A stretch of DNA of 24,103 nucleotides from an uncultured Eubacterium sp. (GTDB taxonomy: Bacteria > Bacillota > Clostridia > Lachnospirales > Lachnospiraceae), in NCBI GenBank assembly GCA_910584875.1, contig CAJUDA010000035.1, positions 1-24,103 on the forward strand, in the 5' to 3' direction. The notes beneath the pieces were generated by a model. It was not told the DNA's origin. It did not search any database and was given only the letters and a program-made list of their open reading frames with translations. The position numbers were made by a program, and so were the translations under genes. Below, piece by piece: positions 1-7,955 of this stretch. Each line of letters opens with the position of its first letter. Position 1 is the stretch's first letter.

Positions 1-330
1 TATATCGTTTGCCATACATATGTATAACCCTGAAACATCATCGTACACAACCTTCGCCTCTACTGGAAAACAGGTATTGTTGATACGGTACGCCAGGAGA
101 TTCTGCACTTCATTTCCAAATGGGAATGACGTCTCCAGACCATTGGCGCAGGCTTTGATCATGTTAGGAAAAATTTCCCCGATCCGTCTGCCGCACAGGT
201 CTTCTTCCCTGCCCCCCAGCTTTTCTTCCGCCACAGCATTTGCATAGGAGATGATCCCCGCCTGATCAAAAGCAATGATTATCTCGAGTGCGTTTTCAAG
301 AAGATATACTATTTTCAATTTTTTATTCAT
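1..330 (-). CDS. PAS-domain signalling protein, N-terminal part (runs off the left edge)
   Basis: The first 110 codons of a minus-strand gene whose 3' end lies outside the window. The ATG at 330-328 follows a purine-rich ribosome site (AAGGGGGT) about 7 bases upstream. The protein begins MNKKLKIVYLLENALEIIIA and continues with features of a PAS fold: a strand ending FDQAGIISYANAVAEEKLG, then GRRIGEIFPN, then a strand in which the ligand-facing part carries PVEAKVVYDD. There is no signal peptide or membrane segment in the visible part, so it starts as a cytoplasmic sensor domain. The output domain (kinase, GGDEF or regulator) is not visible. It lies directly downstream of the HD-GYP regulator gene but is separated from it by a good terminator, so it may rely on readthrough or on a promoter I cannot see. 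Confidence 0.75.
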   Translation of the reverse strand, partial: MNKKLKIVYLLENALEIIIAFDQAGIISYANAVAEEKLGGREEDLCGRRIGEIFPNMIKACANGLETSFPFGNEVQNLLAYRINNTCFPVEAKVVYDDVSGLYICMANDI

Positions 331-357
331 GAAATCAACCCCCTTGCAACCACGTAA

Positions 358-390
358 ATAAAAAAGGCAACAAAAAAACTTTTTGCTGCC
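358..390 (-). terminator. Rho-independent terminator after the HD-GYP regulator
   Basis: On the minus strand an 11-base stem (arms 380-390 and 366-376, one G-U pair, 3-base loop) is followed immediately by six T residues. It lies 18 bases after the stop of the regulator gene. Confidence 0.85.
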
Positions 391-408
391 TGCTGTCCAC
401 TTTATGTA

Positions 409-1491
409 TCATTCAAACTCAAACATTTTGATCACTTCAACTACATTAAAGAAGTCTACCTTAGCAAGCCCGAAACACTCTAACATATCTGGTGAGAATA
501 ATCCACACTCACCACCCATAATCATATCAAATGCTATATTATTGGCATATACGCTCTTATATACTCTCGGACTAACCAATGCATCATATACATCAGCAAT
601 CGCAACAACCTGCGCACTAATCGGAATCTCTTCTCCCACCAGGTGATCCGGATACCCGTTTCCATCCCATCTTTCATGATGATACCGGCAGATCTCATAG
701 GAGTAGCGGTAAAAATCACTGTCATGGTTCTCATAAAACTTCTCCAGAATGTCGCATCCAATCGTCGTATGAGTCTTCATCACTTCAAATTCCTGCGTCG
801 TCAGACGTCCCGGCTTCAGCAGAATGGAATCTGGAATGCCGATCTTTCCTATATCATGCAGGGCAGATGCTCTCGTGATCTCTGCGATCTGGGCATCTGT
901 AATGCCATATTTGGGGAAATACTGCTGCAGGTATTTGAGCATGATCCGAGTAAAATACTTGATGCGTCTTGTATGCTCTCCGGTCTCTGCGCTTCGGAAT
1001 TCAACCACAGAACTGAGTGCATCGATCATATACTCATTGGTCTTGCGGATTTCTTTTTCCTGGCTCCGGATCTCCCGTTCCTGTTCCTTCAGGCGGAGTT
1101 CCATATTCCGTTTGTTCTGATACAATTCAATAATATTACTGCTTCTTCTCTTAACAATACGCGGATAAAACGGCTTATGCATGACATCCGCCACGCCATA
1201 TGCATATGCTTTCCCCTCGCTGTTGCTCACACTCTCGCCCGTGATCAGTATGACCGGAATCTTCTCGATCAGCTCTTTCTCTTTCATATAATCAAGAACC
1301 TTGAATCCATCCATCACCGGCATAACAATATCCAACAGGATCAATACAATATCAGAATTGTTCTGAATCTGGTCGATCGCCTTCTGCCCATCTTCCGCTT
1401 CCAGAATTGTATACTCCTCACGGAACATCTCTGCCAGCACAGCGCGGTTTACTTCTTCATCATCAACAATCAATATCTGCTGCTTATCCAT
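409..1491 (-). CDS. Response regulator with HD-GYP phosphodiesterase output domain
   Basis: This 360-residue cytoplasmic protein has an N-terminal receiver domain (about 3-122) with the acidic pair D10/D11, the phospho-acceptor D54 in LLDIVMP, T84 and K106 in MHKPF. A charged coiled-coil linker (about 125-155) joins it to an HD-GYP domain (about 155-345). The metal-binding HD is H212-D213 in ALHDIGKIGIP and the signature HHERWDGNGYP is at 271-281, followed by VVAIADVYDAL. HD-GYP proteins of this type usually hydrolyse cyclic di-GMP, and all visible catalytic residues are present, so activity controlled by phosphorylation is expected. The kinase partner is not certain; the hybrid kinase at 3.7-7.1 kb is a nearby candidate. 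The start has a GAGGAG ribosome site. It is transcribed alone from a promoter containing a large dyad and ends at a strong terminator. Confidence 0.93.
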   Translation of the reverse strand: MDKQQILIVDDEEVNRAVLAEMFREEYTILEAEDGQKAIDQIQNNSDIVLILLDIVMPVMDGFKVLDYMKEKELIEKIPVILITGESVSNSEGKAYAYGVADVMHKPFYPRIVKRRSSNIIELYQNKRNMELRLKEQEREIRSQEKEIRKTNEYMIDALSSVVEFRSAETGEHTRRIKYFTRIMLKYLQQYFPKYGITDAQIAEITRASALHDIGKIGIPDSILLKPGRLTTQEFEVMKTHTTIGCDILEKFYENHDSDFYRYSYEICRYHHERWDGNGYPDHLVGEEIPISAQVVAIADVYDALVSPRVYKSVYANNIAFDMIMGGECGLFSPDMLECFGLAKVDFFNVVEVIKMFEFE

Positions 1492-1531
1492 ACTATCTCC
1501 TCATCACTTTTTGTACTGTTTCTAATATGCT

Positions 1532-1576
1532 ATAAATCTACCACTTTTCCTTACAGATGTCAAGTGGCAGATTTAT
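1532..1576. repeat. 15-base inverted repeat straddling the HD-GYP promoter
   Basis: Arms 1532-1546 and 1562-1576 are inverted copies of ATAAATCTGCCACTT with one mismatch, separated by 15 bases. One arm covers the -10 box, and the other lies over and just upstream of the -35 box. There is no T-run after it, so a terminator is unlikely; an operator for a dimeric regulator is the simplest reading. Confidence 0.6.
1535..1563 (-). promoter_or_regulatory. Sigma-A-type promoter of the HD-GYP regulator
   Basis: The minus strand reads TTGACA (1563-1558), 17 bases, TAGATT (1540-1535). The -35 box is a perfect consensus and the spacing is ideal. The start of transcription would be near 1528, giving a leader of about 35 bases. 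Confidence 0.7.
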
Positions 1577-1613
1577 GAACACCGGGACTGACGCCAGCTG
1601 ATTTTCATCGGTG

Positions 1614-1629
1614 TGGCAGTAACCTGCCA
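1614..1629. other. Short hairpin in the spacer after the H-cluster gene
   Basis: TGGCAG and CTGCCA form a six-base stem with a four-base loop, 19 bases beyond the stop of the H-cluster/chemoreceptor gene. No T-run follows on the minus strand, so it is at most a weak terminator or an RNA 3'-end structure. Confidence 0.3.
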
Positions 1630-1647
1630 ACCCCTGTCTGCGCAGGA

Positions 1648-3576
1648 TCAGCTCAGGATCTCATTTGTCTCCTGCAGCACCTTCCGCATCTCATCAGTCA
1701 TCCTGGTAACACTGGTCATATAATCCTTGATCATTAGACCCTTATCTGACATCTGCGTCGCATTTTCAGCCGCTCCCGACACCGTCGCCAGCATCTCACT
1801 GGTAGCATCGTTAAAGTTTTCCACCACCCTGTTTACATCATCAATGGCTCTGTGGATCCCCTCATCACTTGTCTGGGCATTGCTCACTGCTGTCTTGGAG
1901 TTTTCTGACAATTTCTGGATGCTGGAAGCCACCACGGCAAATCCTCTTCCCGCTTCCCCGGCTCTCGCTGCCTCGATCGAAGCATTCAGGGAAAGCAGAT
2001 TGATCTCTTCAGCAATGTTCTCCACATTACTGGTCATAACATTATACTGCTCCACACTGTCATTGATATGATCCATGGAGCCCACAATATTAGAATTAAG
2101 TTCCTGCAGCTCATTCATATGGGTAATGACATTTTCCATCTCGCTACTGCTTTCAACACCAGAATCCCGGATCACATCGGCCTGTTCCTTTACCACAGCG
2201 ATCTTCTCCGTCAATTCCTCAAAAATCTCTTTTAACCGGTTGTTCATATCCAGGACTTTTTCGTTAATATCACTTACCTTATGGCGCTCACGGCGGATAC
2301 AGTCAAGCATATACTGATAACAGTTTTCCTTTTCATTGATCCCCCGGGAGAGAGCGATCGCCATCTCACGGCAGGAACGGTATCCGCAGGCATGACAGTC
2401 AAAATTCCTGTCCTGCTCGGTAAACTTGCCAAGTGCCTCAAAGCTTTTCTCGATCTCTTCCTCAGAAATCGAAACCACATTTTCATTTTTCTTTTTATAG
2501 CTGCGCAGAAAATCCTCCAGCCGGAGTTCTTTGTCAAACCGGGCAAACTGTTTGTCCACGCCTTTTTTCGTCGTATTTTCCTTACGCCTCTTCCTGGCAT
2601 GTTTTTCCACATCATACATAATATCGTTCATGGCAAAGAGATGATAATTCACTCCTGTTGCCGGACCTCCGTTGCAGCCGTTTTCACAGTTCAGCACATC
2701 AAACACAGCCGGCATATCCTCTTTTTTCAGTTCAGAATATGTATTAAGGTCTTTATACAGTTTTTCTGTCCCTTCCGAAGTGATGACTTCCATCTCCGGG
2801 GCATGGATCAGAAGATTGCTCATAAGACCGCCGGGTTTGGGATAGATCGCTCCTTCCATGCCCTGCTCCCCGTCAAACTCAAATTCACTGTAAATTTTTA
2901 CCTTTGGAAGCTCCACACCATTTTCCTTGAAATAATCCTGCAGATGCTCCATCGTGACATTATAATCAATCACCCCGGTATCATGAAATTCATCAATCTT
3001 GGCAATACAGGGAGAAAGTGCAGCGATCTTTCCCCGGAATCCCAGTACCTTTCTCATATATATGGCAATACACATCATCGGGCTCTGGATCGGTGACAGC
3101 TGTGGAAGCAGTTCATGTTTATGTTTTTCTATATAGTTCACCACTGCCGCACAGGGCTGGGAGATTACCTTTGCTCCGGGATTTTTCTGCATATAACGGA
3201 TATGCGCCCATGTACAGATATCGGCCCCCAGACCAACATCATAAATCGCTTTTACACCCTGGTTGCGCAGCCACTGCAGGGCATGGCGCCAGTTTCCGTC
3301 AAAAGCGATCTTTATGGCAGGTGCTGCGATCATCGCCACTTCTTTCCCACTCTTTAAATCCTCGAGAAAGGCATCAATATCATCACGGAAAAATCTGGCG
3401 CCGTGGGTACAGGCATTGATACAGGCACCACATTTGATACACTTTTCATCATCAATCTCTATCCTTAATTTCTCGTCCTCATCAAAACGCCCCACATTGG
3501 CATCTCCCACAGGACATACCCTGACACAGGCATTACATCCCACACACTTGTCCGTCTTTACACCTATAATACTCAA
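1648..3576 (-). CDS. Ferredoxin / [FeFe]-hydrogenase H-cluster domain fused to a cytoplasmic chemoreceptor signalling domain
   Basis: 642 residues, no membrane segment. Domains in order: two 4Fe-4S ferredoxin clusters (C11, C14, C17, C21; C46, C49, C52, C56); a hydrogenase large-subunit-like H-cluster domain (about 75-330); a third Fe-S motif of the CxxCGxxxC type (C394, C397, C402, C419); a coiled coil; and a methyl-accepting chemotaxis signalling hairpin (about 455-642) whose tip reads LNASIEAARAGEAGRGFAVV. The four likely H-cluster ligands are kept: C142 (motif 1), C190 (SPCIAK) and C297/C301 (CENGCNGG). The first motif is altered: the cysteine that relays protons in catalytic enzymes aligns with P141, and the usual Met of motif 2 is Ser. 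This fits a sensory rather than a catalytic enzyme and resembles known chemotaxis-linked sensory [FeFe] hydrogenases. The start is TTG, set by AAGGAGG eight bases upstream. It would signal H2 or redox state to CheA/CheW. Confidence 0.9.
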   Translation of the reverse strand: MSIIGVKTDKCVGCNACVRVCPVGDANVGRFDEDEKLRIEIDDEKCIKCGACINACTHGARFFRDDIDAFLEDLKSGKEVAMIAAPAIKIAFDGNWRHALQWLRNQGVKAIYDVGLGADICTWAHIRYMQKNPGAKVISQPCAAVVNYIEKHKHELLPQLSPIQSPMMCIAIYMRKVLGFRGKIAALSPCIAKIDEFHDTGVIDYNVTMEHLQDYFKENGVELPKVKIYSEFEFDGEQGMEGAIYPKPGGLMSNLLIHAPEMEVITSEGTEKLYKDLNTYSELKKEDMPAVFDVLNCENGCNGGPATGVNYHLFAMNDIMYDVEKHARKRRKENTTKKGVDKQFARFDKELRLEDFLRSYKKKNENVVSISEEEIEKSFEALGKFTEQDRNFDCHACGYRSCREMAIALSRGINEKENCYQYMLDCIRRERHKVSDINEKVLDMNNRLKEIFEELTEKIAVVKEQADVIRDSGVESSSEMENVITHMNELQELNSNIVGSMDHINDSVEQYNVMTSNVENIAEEINLLSLNASIEAARAGEAGRGFAVVASSIQKLSENSKTAVSNAQTSDEGIHRAIDDVNRVVENFNDATSEMLATVSGAAENATQMSDKGLMIKDYMTSVTRMTDEMRKVLQETNEILS

Positions 3577-3641
3577 AATCCCTTCCTCCTTATGTTTTTA
3601 ATACCTCACCGGTCATTTTCACAAACATTATATATGATAAA

Positions 3642-3670
3642 ATTATAAAATAATAACACCTCTGTGTCAA
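3642..3670 (-). promoter_or_regulatory. Consensus sigma-A promoter of the H-cluster/chemoreceptor gene
   Basis: The minus strand reads TTGACA (3670-3665), 17 bases, TATAAT (3647-3642): both boxes match the consensus perfectly. It starts 18 bases after the stop of the hybrid kinase gene, so the H-cluster gene is transcribed independently and probably strongly. Confidence 0.88.
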
Positions 3671-3688
3671 TGGGATTTTCCTATCAGA

Positions 3689-6600
3689 TCACTGCAGAAA
3701 TTCTTTCAGGACCGAGATAAATACATCCATATCCAGCGGTTTGGCGATATGGGCATTCATACCATTTTTCAGGGCAGCTTCTTTATCTTCTTCCAGGGCA
3801 TTTGCCGTCATGGCGATGATCGGCAGATCCCTGACATCCTTCCTTGGCAGATTTCGTATCGTGCGTGTCGCCTCATAACCATTCATGATCGGCATCTGTA
3901 CATCCATCAGTATCGCATCATAATAGTATTCTTCTGCATTCGTCACCATTGACACGGCATCCGTTCCATCCGGTGCCGATTCCACCAGAAATCCAGCTTC
4001 CGTCAGTATCACTTCTGCAATTTCGCGGTTTAATTCTATATCTTCCACAAGAAGGATCCTTTTGCCGCCAAAATCTGCCATTGTCCATGCATCCGCTTCT
4101 CTCCCGCCTTTCTCGATCAGATTGTTTGCTGCCAGCAGCGCCGACTTCAAATCCGACATAAATAACGGTTTTGCACAGAATGCCGTGATACCTGCCTCCT
4201 TTGCATCCTCTTCAATATCTGACCAGTCATATGCCGTCAATATGATGATGGGAGCCTCATCTCCCACTGCCCGGCGGATCTTCTTTGCTGTCTCAATGCC
4301 GCTTGTTTCCGGCATCTGCCAGTCAATAATATAAGTGTGGTAAGAGTCTCCCTCCTCTCTGGCGCTCTTTGCCCGGTACACTGCCTCTCTGCCGGAAGTC
4401 GTCCACTCCGCACGCATACCGATCTGCTTGAGCATTTTACTCACACTGTCACATGTATTGAAGTCATCGTCCACCACAAGGGCACGCAGTCCCTGCAGCT
4501 CCTGGATCTGCTCTGCATTTTTCTCCACATCCTGCAGTTTCAGGGTCAGTTCAACCGTAAAGGTACTTCCTTTGCCCACTTCACTGTCGACCTGGATCGT
4601 TCCGTTCATCATCTCAATAATATTCCTGGTGATCGCCATACCAAGCCCCGTACCCTGTATGCCGGACCGGGTCACGGTAGACTCCCTCTCAAACGGCTCA
4701 AAAATGTGCTCTACAAATTCCTGCGACATCCCAATGCCATTATCTTTTATAATAAAAACATAATCGCCGTATCCATGACGGAATGTGGTCTTCTGCATGA
4801 TGCGGAAAGAAATGGTCCCGCCCGCCGGCGTGTACTTCACGGCATTGCTTAACAAATTAATAAACACCTGGTTCATTTTCAGGGCATCCGCGATCACGTC
4901 CTCATTTGCCACCTCAAACGTGTCAATAAACAGCTCCAGCTGCTTTGCCTTTACCTGTGGCTGGATAATATTTACCAGGTTATGCATCAGTTCGGATATG
5001 TTACATTCCTGTTCCTTGATCTGTACCTTCCCGCTCTCGATCCTGCTCATATCAAGGATATCATTAATGAGGCTGAGAAGATGGTTGCTGGATGACAGTA
5101 CCTTCTGCAGGCAGTCCTGTACCTGGTCTTTATTATCAATATGGCTGACTGCGATCGTGGCAAAGCCGATAATGGCATTCATCGGTGTCCGGATATCGTG
5201 TGACATATTAGAAAGAAATGTCGTTTTTGCCCGGTTAGCATGCTGTGCCTGCATCAGCGCATCCTGCAGCGCCTGGGTCTGCTCCCTCTGTTTTTGTACC
5301 TGTTCGGTAATATCCCTCGATACCACCATCACCATAATATCATCCGTATCATTATCCCGGGTCATGACAAACGACTGACGGACACACATCTGTACCTCTG
5401 GCGCAGCCTGTGCCCAGTAATCAACGATCACTTCGGCATCACCGTGTTCAAAATGTTCCATCAGTTCTTTTGTGCCCACTACGGCATCATAGTCTTCCAG
5501 CGATTCCTCCAGCACATACTTCCTCCAGTGGGCAAAGCATTCGGATGCGCGGCACGGCGCCTGAAGCCCCGATCTCTCCAGAAGAGAAATCTTCCTGCCG
5601 TCAAATTCCCGGACAATATCGTCTTCGATCCTGTCCTGTGACAGATTAAATTCAAATGTACAGAAAGCATTGGAAGCTATAGCGATCCGGTACTGCCTTT
5701 CCTTGCGGTCTGCCAGGGACATTTCCTCCTGGATACGCAGTTCCTTTTTCTTTACCTCTGTCACATTCTGACGGATAAAAAGAACTTTACATGCCCTGCC
5801 ATCCTTTCGTTCCAGACAGATAATATTCATATGTTCCCATTCTGCACGGCCATCCCGCATCACATAACATTCCAGAAGCATACCGTCCTGTGCCTCCAGC
5901 GCTTTCCCGATCGCCCTCCTGTTAATGGACTCGGCAAATTCTTCCCGGTCATGATCATTGATCATGATCGAACACAGATGCTGAAACAGTGCCTCATAAT
6001 TACCACTGATTCCAATCCCGCTGTTCTCCGGCTGGGTCCCCGCCAGATACTGGTAGGTCCCGTTTTCCAGGTCAACCATCGTATAACGCGTAAACAATGT
6101 ATTAACGCCATGAATGATATAACCCATCTCCCGGTTTTCCCGCTCCAGTAGTTTTTTTCTCCTGCCCGCCTGAAACAGTAAAAAAATAGTACAGGATACA
6201 AAAAGTATGATCAGCATGGTCTCCAGCCGGATCCCCACTAAATTTTCATCCCGTATCATCCTCTGCGTCACATTCTTGGGGAATGTCTGTACGAGAATAA
6301 ATTCATTTTTCTTCAGAAACGAGACACAGATATTATCTGTTTTACACTCCGGGCTGCAAAGAAAGGAACCTTCCCCCCTGCTTTCAAAAATCTTTTTGGC
6401 ACTGTCAGCCGTATCCTTATCGATCACGCGGGACTCAGTCATCACATCAAGCAGATGTTTATCATATCTGGATTCCTTTGAACCGGCTATGACCATACCC
6501 GATTTTGTACACAGATACACGTCTGCCTTTTCACCAAAATAAGTAGTTGTCAGCATCTCCTTTAAATATTCTTCAGCCAGATAAGCCCCCCTCAGCACCC

Positions 6601-7081
6601 CGATCACTTTATCTTTATAATAGACCGGCGCATAAAAGCTCGCCATCGTCTCATCAAAAAAATGGGGATCAAATATGATCGAAATTCCCCTTTGTCCTTT
6701 TATTCCCTTTTGATAAAACTCCCGTGCGGTGACATCAGCAGTACGTCCGTCTGAGGCATAATCCTTTCCCGAACGGTCTGTAAACATCAGTGCATCAAAG
6801 AGTGTATTTTTCTCCATTTCTTTCAGCATCTCAGCTGTAACTGCCGGCTCATCCAGGCTTTCTCCCAGAAAATAGGCATGAGCATTGATGCGGTTCAGCG
6901 CATCGCTCAGTTCTTCATCCAGCTGTTCCGCCTTCAGCCGTGCCGAATCCGCTGCATAATTTTTATTGCGCTCTTCCATCCTTCTGCTGTTTTGTGTTGT
7001 ATACCATCTAAACAGGACAACTATAGCAGCCAGCAGAAAAACAACACACAGAATATCCTGTAATAATTTCTTTTTTTTCAT
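3689..7081 (-). CDS. Membrane hybrid sensor histidine kinase with Cache-like sensor and two receiver domains
   Basis: 1130 residues from the ATG at 7081, chosen over the longer frame because GGAGGAG lies seven bases upstream and the protein then starts MKKKKLLQD directly before a membrane helix. Domains: membrane helix (about 8-25); an extracytoplasmic Cache-like sensor (about 30-275); second helix (about 285-303); one or two PAS-like regions (about 330-600); dimerisation domain with the phospho-accepting H628 in NMSHDIRTPMNAIIG; ATPase domain (N-box NLLSNAVKYTP, then DNGIGM and GTGLGM); receiver 1 with D920 in IIDWQMP; receiver 2 with D1060 in LMDVQMP and a KPLDMD end. There is no Hpt or DNA-binding domain, so phosphate must pass to another protein. 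The Cache-like segment suggests a small-molecule ligand outside the cell, but its identity cannot be told. It follows the tpiA terminator closely and has no obvious promoter of its own. Confidence 0.92.
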   Translation of the reverse strand: MKKKKLLQDILCVVFLLAAIVVLFRWYTTQNSRRMEERNKNYAADSARLKAEQLDEELSDALNRINAHAYFLGESLDEPAVTAEMLKEMEKNTLFDALMFTDRSGKDYASDGRTADVTAREFYQKGIKGQRGISIIFDPHFFDETMASFYAPVYYKDKVIGVLRGAYLAEEYLKEMLTTTYFGEKADVYLCTKSGMVIAGSKESRYDKHLLDVMTESRVIDKDTADSAKKIFESRGEGSFLCSPECKTDNICVSFLKKNEFILVQTFPKNVTQRMIRDENLVGIRLETMLIILFVSCTIFLLFQAGRRKKLLERENREMGYIIHGVNTLFTRYTMVDLENGTYQYLAGTQPENSGIGISGNYEALFQHLCSIMINDHDREEFAESINRRAIGKALEAQDGMLLECYVMRDGRAEWEHMNIICLERKDGRACKVLFIRQNVTEVKKKELRIQEEMSLADRKERQYRIAIASNAFCTFEFNLSQDRIEDDIVREFDGRKISLLERSGLQAPCRASECFAHWRKYVLEESLEDYDAVVGTKELMEHFEHGDAEVIVDYWAQAAPEVQMCVRQSFVMTRDNDTDDIMVMVVSRDITEQVQKQREQTQALQDALMQAQHANRAKTTFLSNMSHDIRTPMNAIIGFATIAVSHIDNKDQVQDCLQKVLSSSNHLLSLINDILDMSRIESGKVQIKEQECNISELMHNLVNIIQPQVKAKQLELFIDTFEVANEDVIADALKMNQVFINLLSNAVKYTPAGGTISFRIMQKTTFRHGYGDYVFIIKDNGIGMSQEFVEHIFEPFERESTVTRSGIQGTGLGMAITRNIIEMMNGTIQVDSEVGKGSTFTVELTLKLQDVEKNAEQIQELQGLRALVVDDDFNTCDSVSKMLKQIGMRAEWTTSGREAVYRAKSAREEGDSYHTYIIDWQMPETSGIETAKKIRRAVGDEAPIIILTAYDWSDIEEDAKEAGITAFCAKPLFMSDLKSALLAANNLIEKGGREADAWTMADFGGKRILLVEDIELNREIAEVILTEAGFLVESAPDGTDAVSMVTNAEEYYYDAILMDVQMPIMNGYEATRTIRNLPRKDVRDLPIIAMTANALEEDKEAALKNGMNAHIAKPLDMDVFISVLKEFLQ

Positions 7082-7113
7082 GAGATGACTCCTCCGTGAT
7101 GTATCAAATGACC

Positions 7114-7160
7114 AAAAAACAGACGGCACAAGCTGGCTTATCAAGCTTGTAAACCGCCTG
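7114..7160 (-). terminator. Terminator of the gap-pgk-tpiA unit
   Basis: The minus strand can form CAGGCGG/CCGTCTG (one G-U pair) closing a perfect inner stem ACAAGCT/AGCTTGT, followed by TTTTTT. It begins 26 bases after the tpiA stop. Confidence 0.9.
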
Positions 7161-7185
7161 CTCTTCCACGATCACAACGCAGATC

Positions 7186-7932
7186 CTATGCGTTTACGAT
7201 CCTGCCAAAATCCGGTTTCAGAGAAGCCCCGCCTATCAGGCCGCCGTCAATATCCGGTTTCGCCAGAAGTTCTGCTGCATTGCCGGCATTCATGGAACCG
7301 CCATACTGGATACGGATCGCTTCTGCTGTCGCAGCGTCATACACTTCTCCGATCACCTGACGGATCGCCGCACAGACTTCCTGTGCCTGGTCTGCCGTAG
7401 CAGTCTCTCCGGTACCGATCGCCCAGATCGGCTCATAGGCGATCACCGCCTTCTTTGCCTGATCTGCCGTTACATTCTGAAAAGCAATCTTGATCTGCAT
7501 ACGGATCCAGTCCACATAAATCCCCTGTTTCCTCTGGGTCAGTGTCTCACCACAGCAGATGATCGGCGTCAGATCATGTTCAAAAGCTTTTAACACTTTT
7601 TTGTTTACCGTCTCATCTGTCTCAGCAAAGTATTCCCTTCTCTCTGAATGCCCGATGATCACATATTTTACTCCGGCATCCACCAGCATACCAGGAGAAA
7701 TCTCTCCGGTATAGGCGCCGCTCTCTTCAAAATACAGGTTCTCAGCACCGATGCTTACATTGCTTCCCTTTACTGCCTCTACGGCAGGTACAATATCTAT
7801 GGCAGGCACACAGAACACGACATCCACATCATCATTTTTCACCAACGGCAGCAGTTCATCGATCAGAACCTTTGCCTCACTGGGCGTCTTATTCATTTTC
7901 CAGTTGCCTGCTATAATTCTTCTTCTAGACAT
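7186..7932 (-). CDS. tpiA: Triosephosphate isomerase
   Basis: 248 residues, the normal length for the family. It interconverts dihydroxyacetone phosphate and glyceraldehyde 3-phosphate in cytoplasmic glycolysis. The catalytic residues are visible: N10 and K12 in AGNWKMNK, H95 in IIGHSERRE and the base E167 in AYEPIWAIGTG, whose last residues form the mobile loop. The phosphate-binding segments QYGGSMN and GGLIGGASL are intact near the C-terminus. The ATG has a GGGGGA ribosome site. It starts 23 bases after the pgk stop, so it is the last gene of the gap-pgk-tpiA transcript and is closed by a strong terminator. Confidence 0.98.
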   Translation of the reverse strand: MSRRRIIAGNWKMNKTPSEAKVLIDELLPLVKNDDVDVVFCVPAIDIVPAVEAVKGSNVSIGAENLYFEESGAYTGEISPGMLVDAGVKYVIIGHSERREYFAETDETVNKKVLKAFEHDLTPIICCGETLTQRKQGIYVDWIRMQIKIAFQNVTADQAKKAVIAYEPIWAIGTGETATADQAQEVCAAIRQVIGEVYDAATAEAIRIQYGGSMNAGNAAELLAKPDIDGGLIGGASLKPDFGRIVNA

Positions 7933-7955
7933 TCCTGATTCCCCCCTTGATCTAA

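Noticed and set aside
643..1578. Open frame of 311 codons on the plus strand opposite the HD-GYP gene
   Set aside because: It is a mirror of a gene with full catalytic motifs; composition rich in I, H, C and R and no ribosome site.
7082..7144. 21-codon N-terminal extension of the hybrid kinase
   Set aside because: It lies in the tpiA terminator region, lacks a ribosome site and would put extra residues before the membrane helix; the ATG at 7081 has a strong site.
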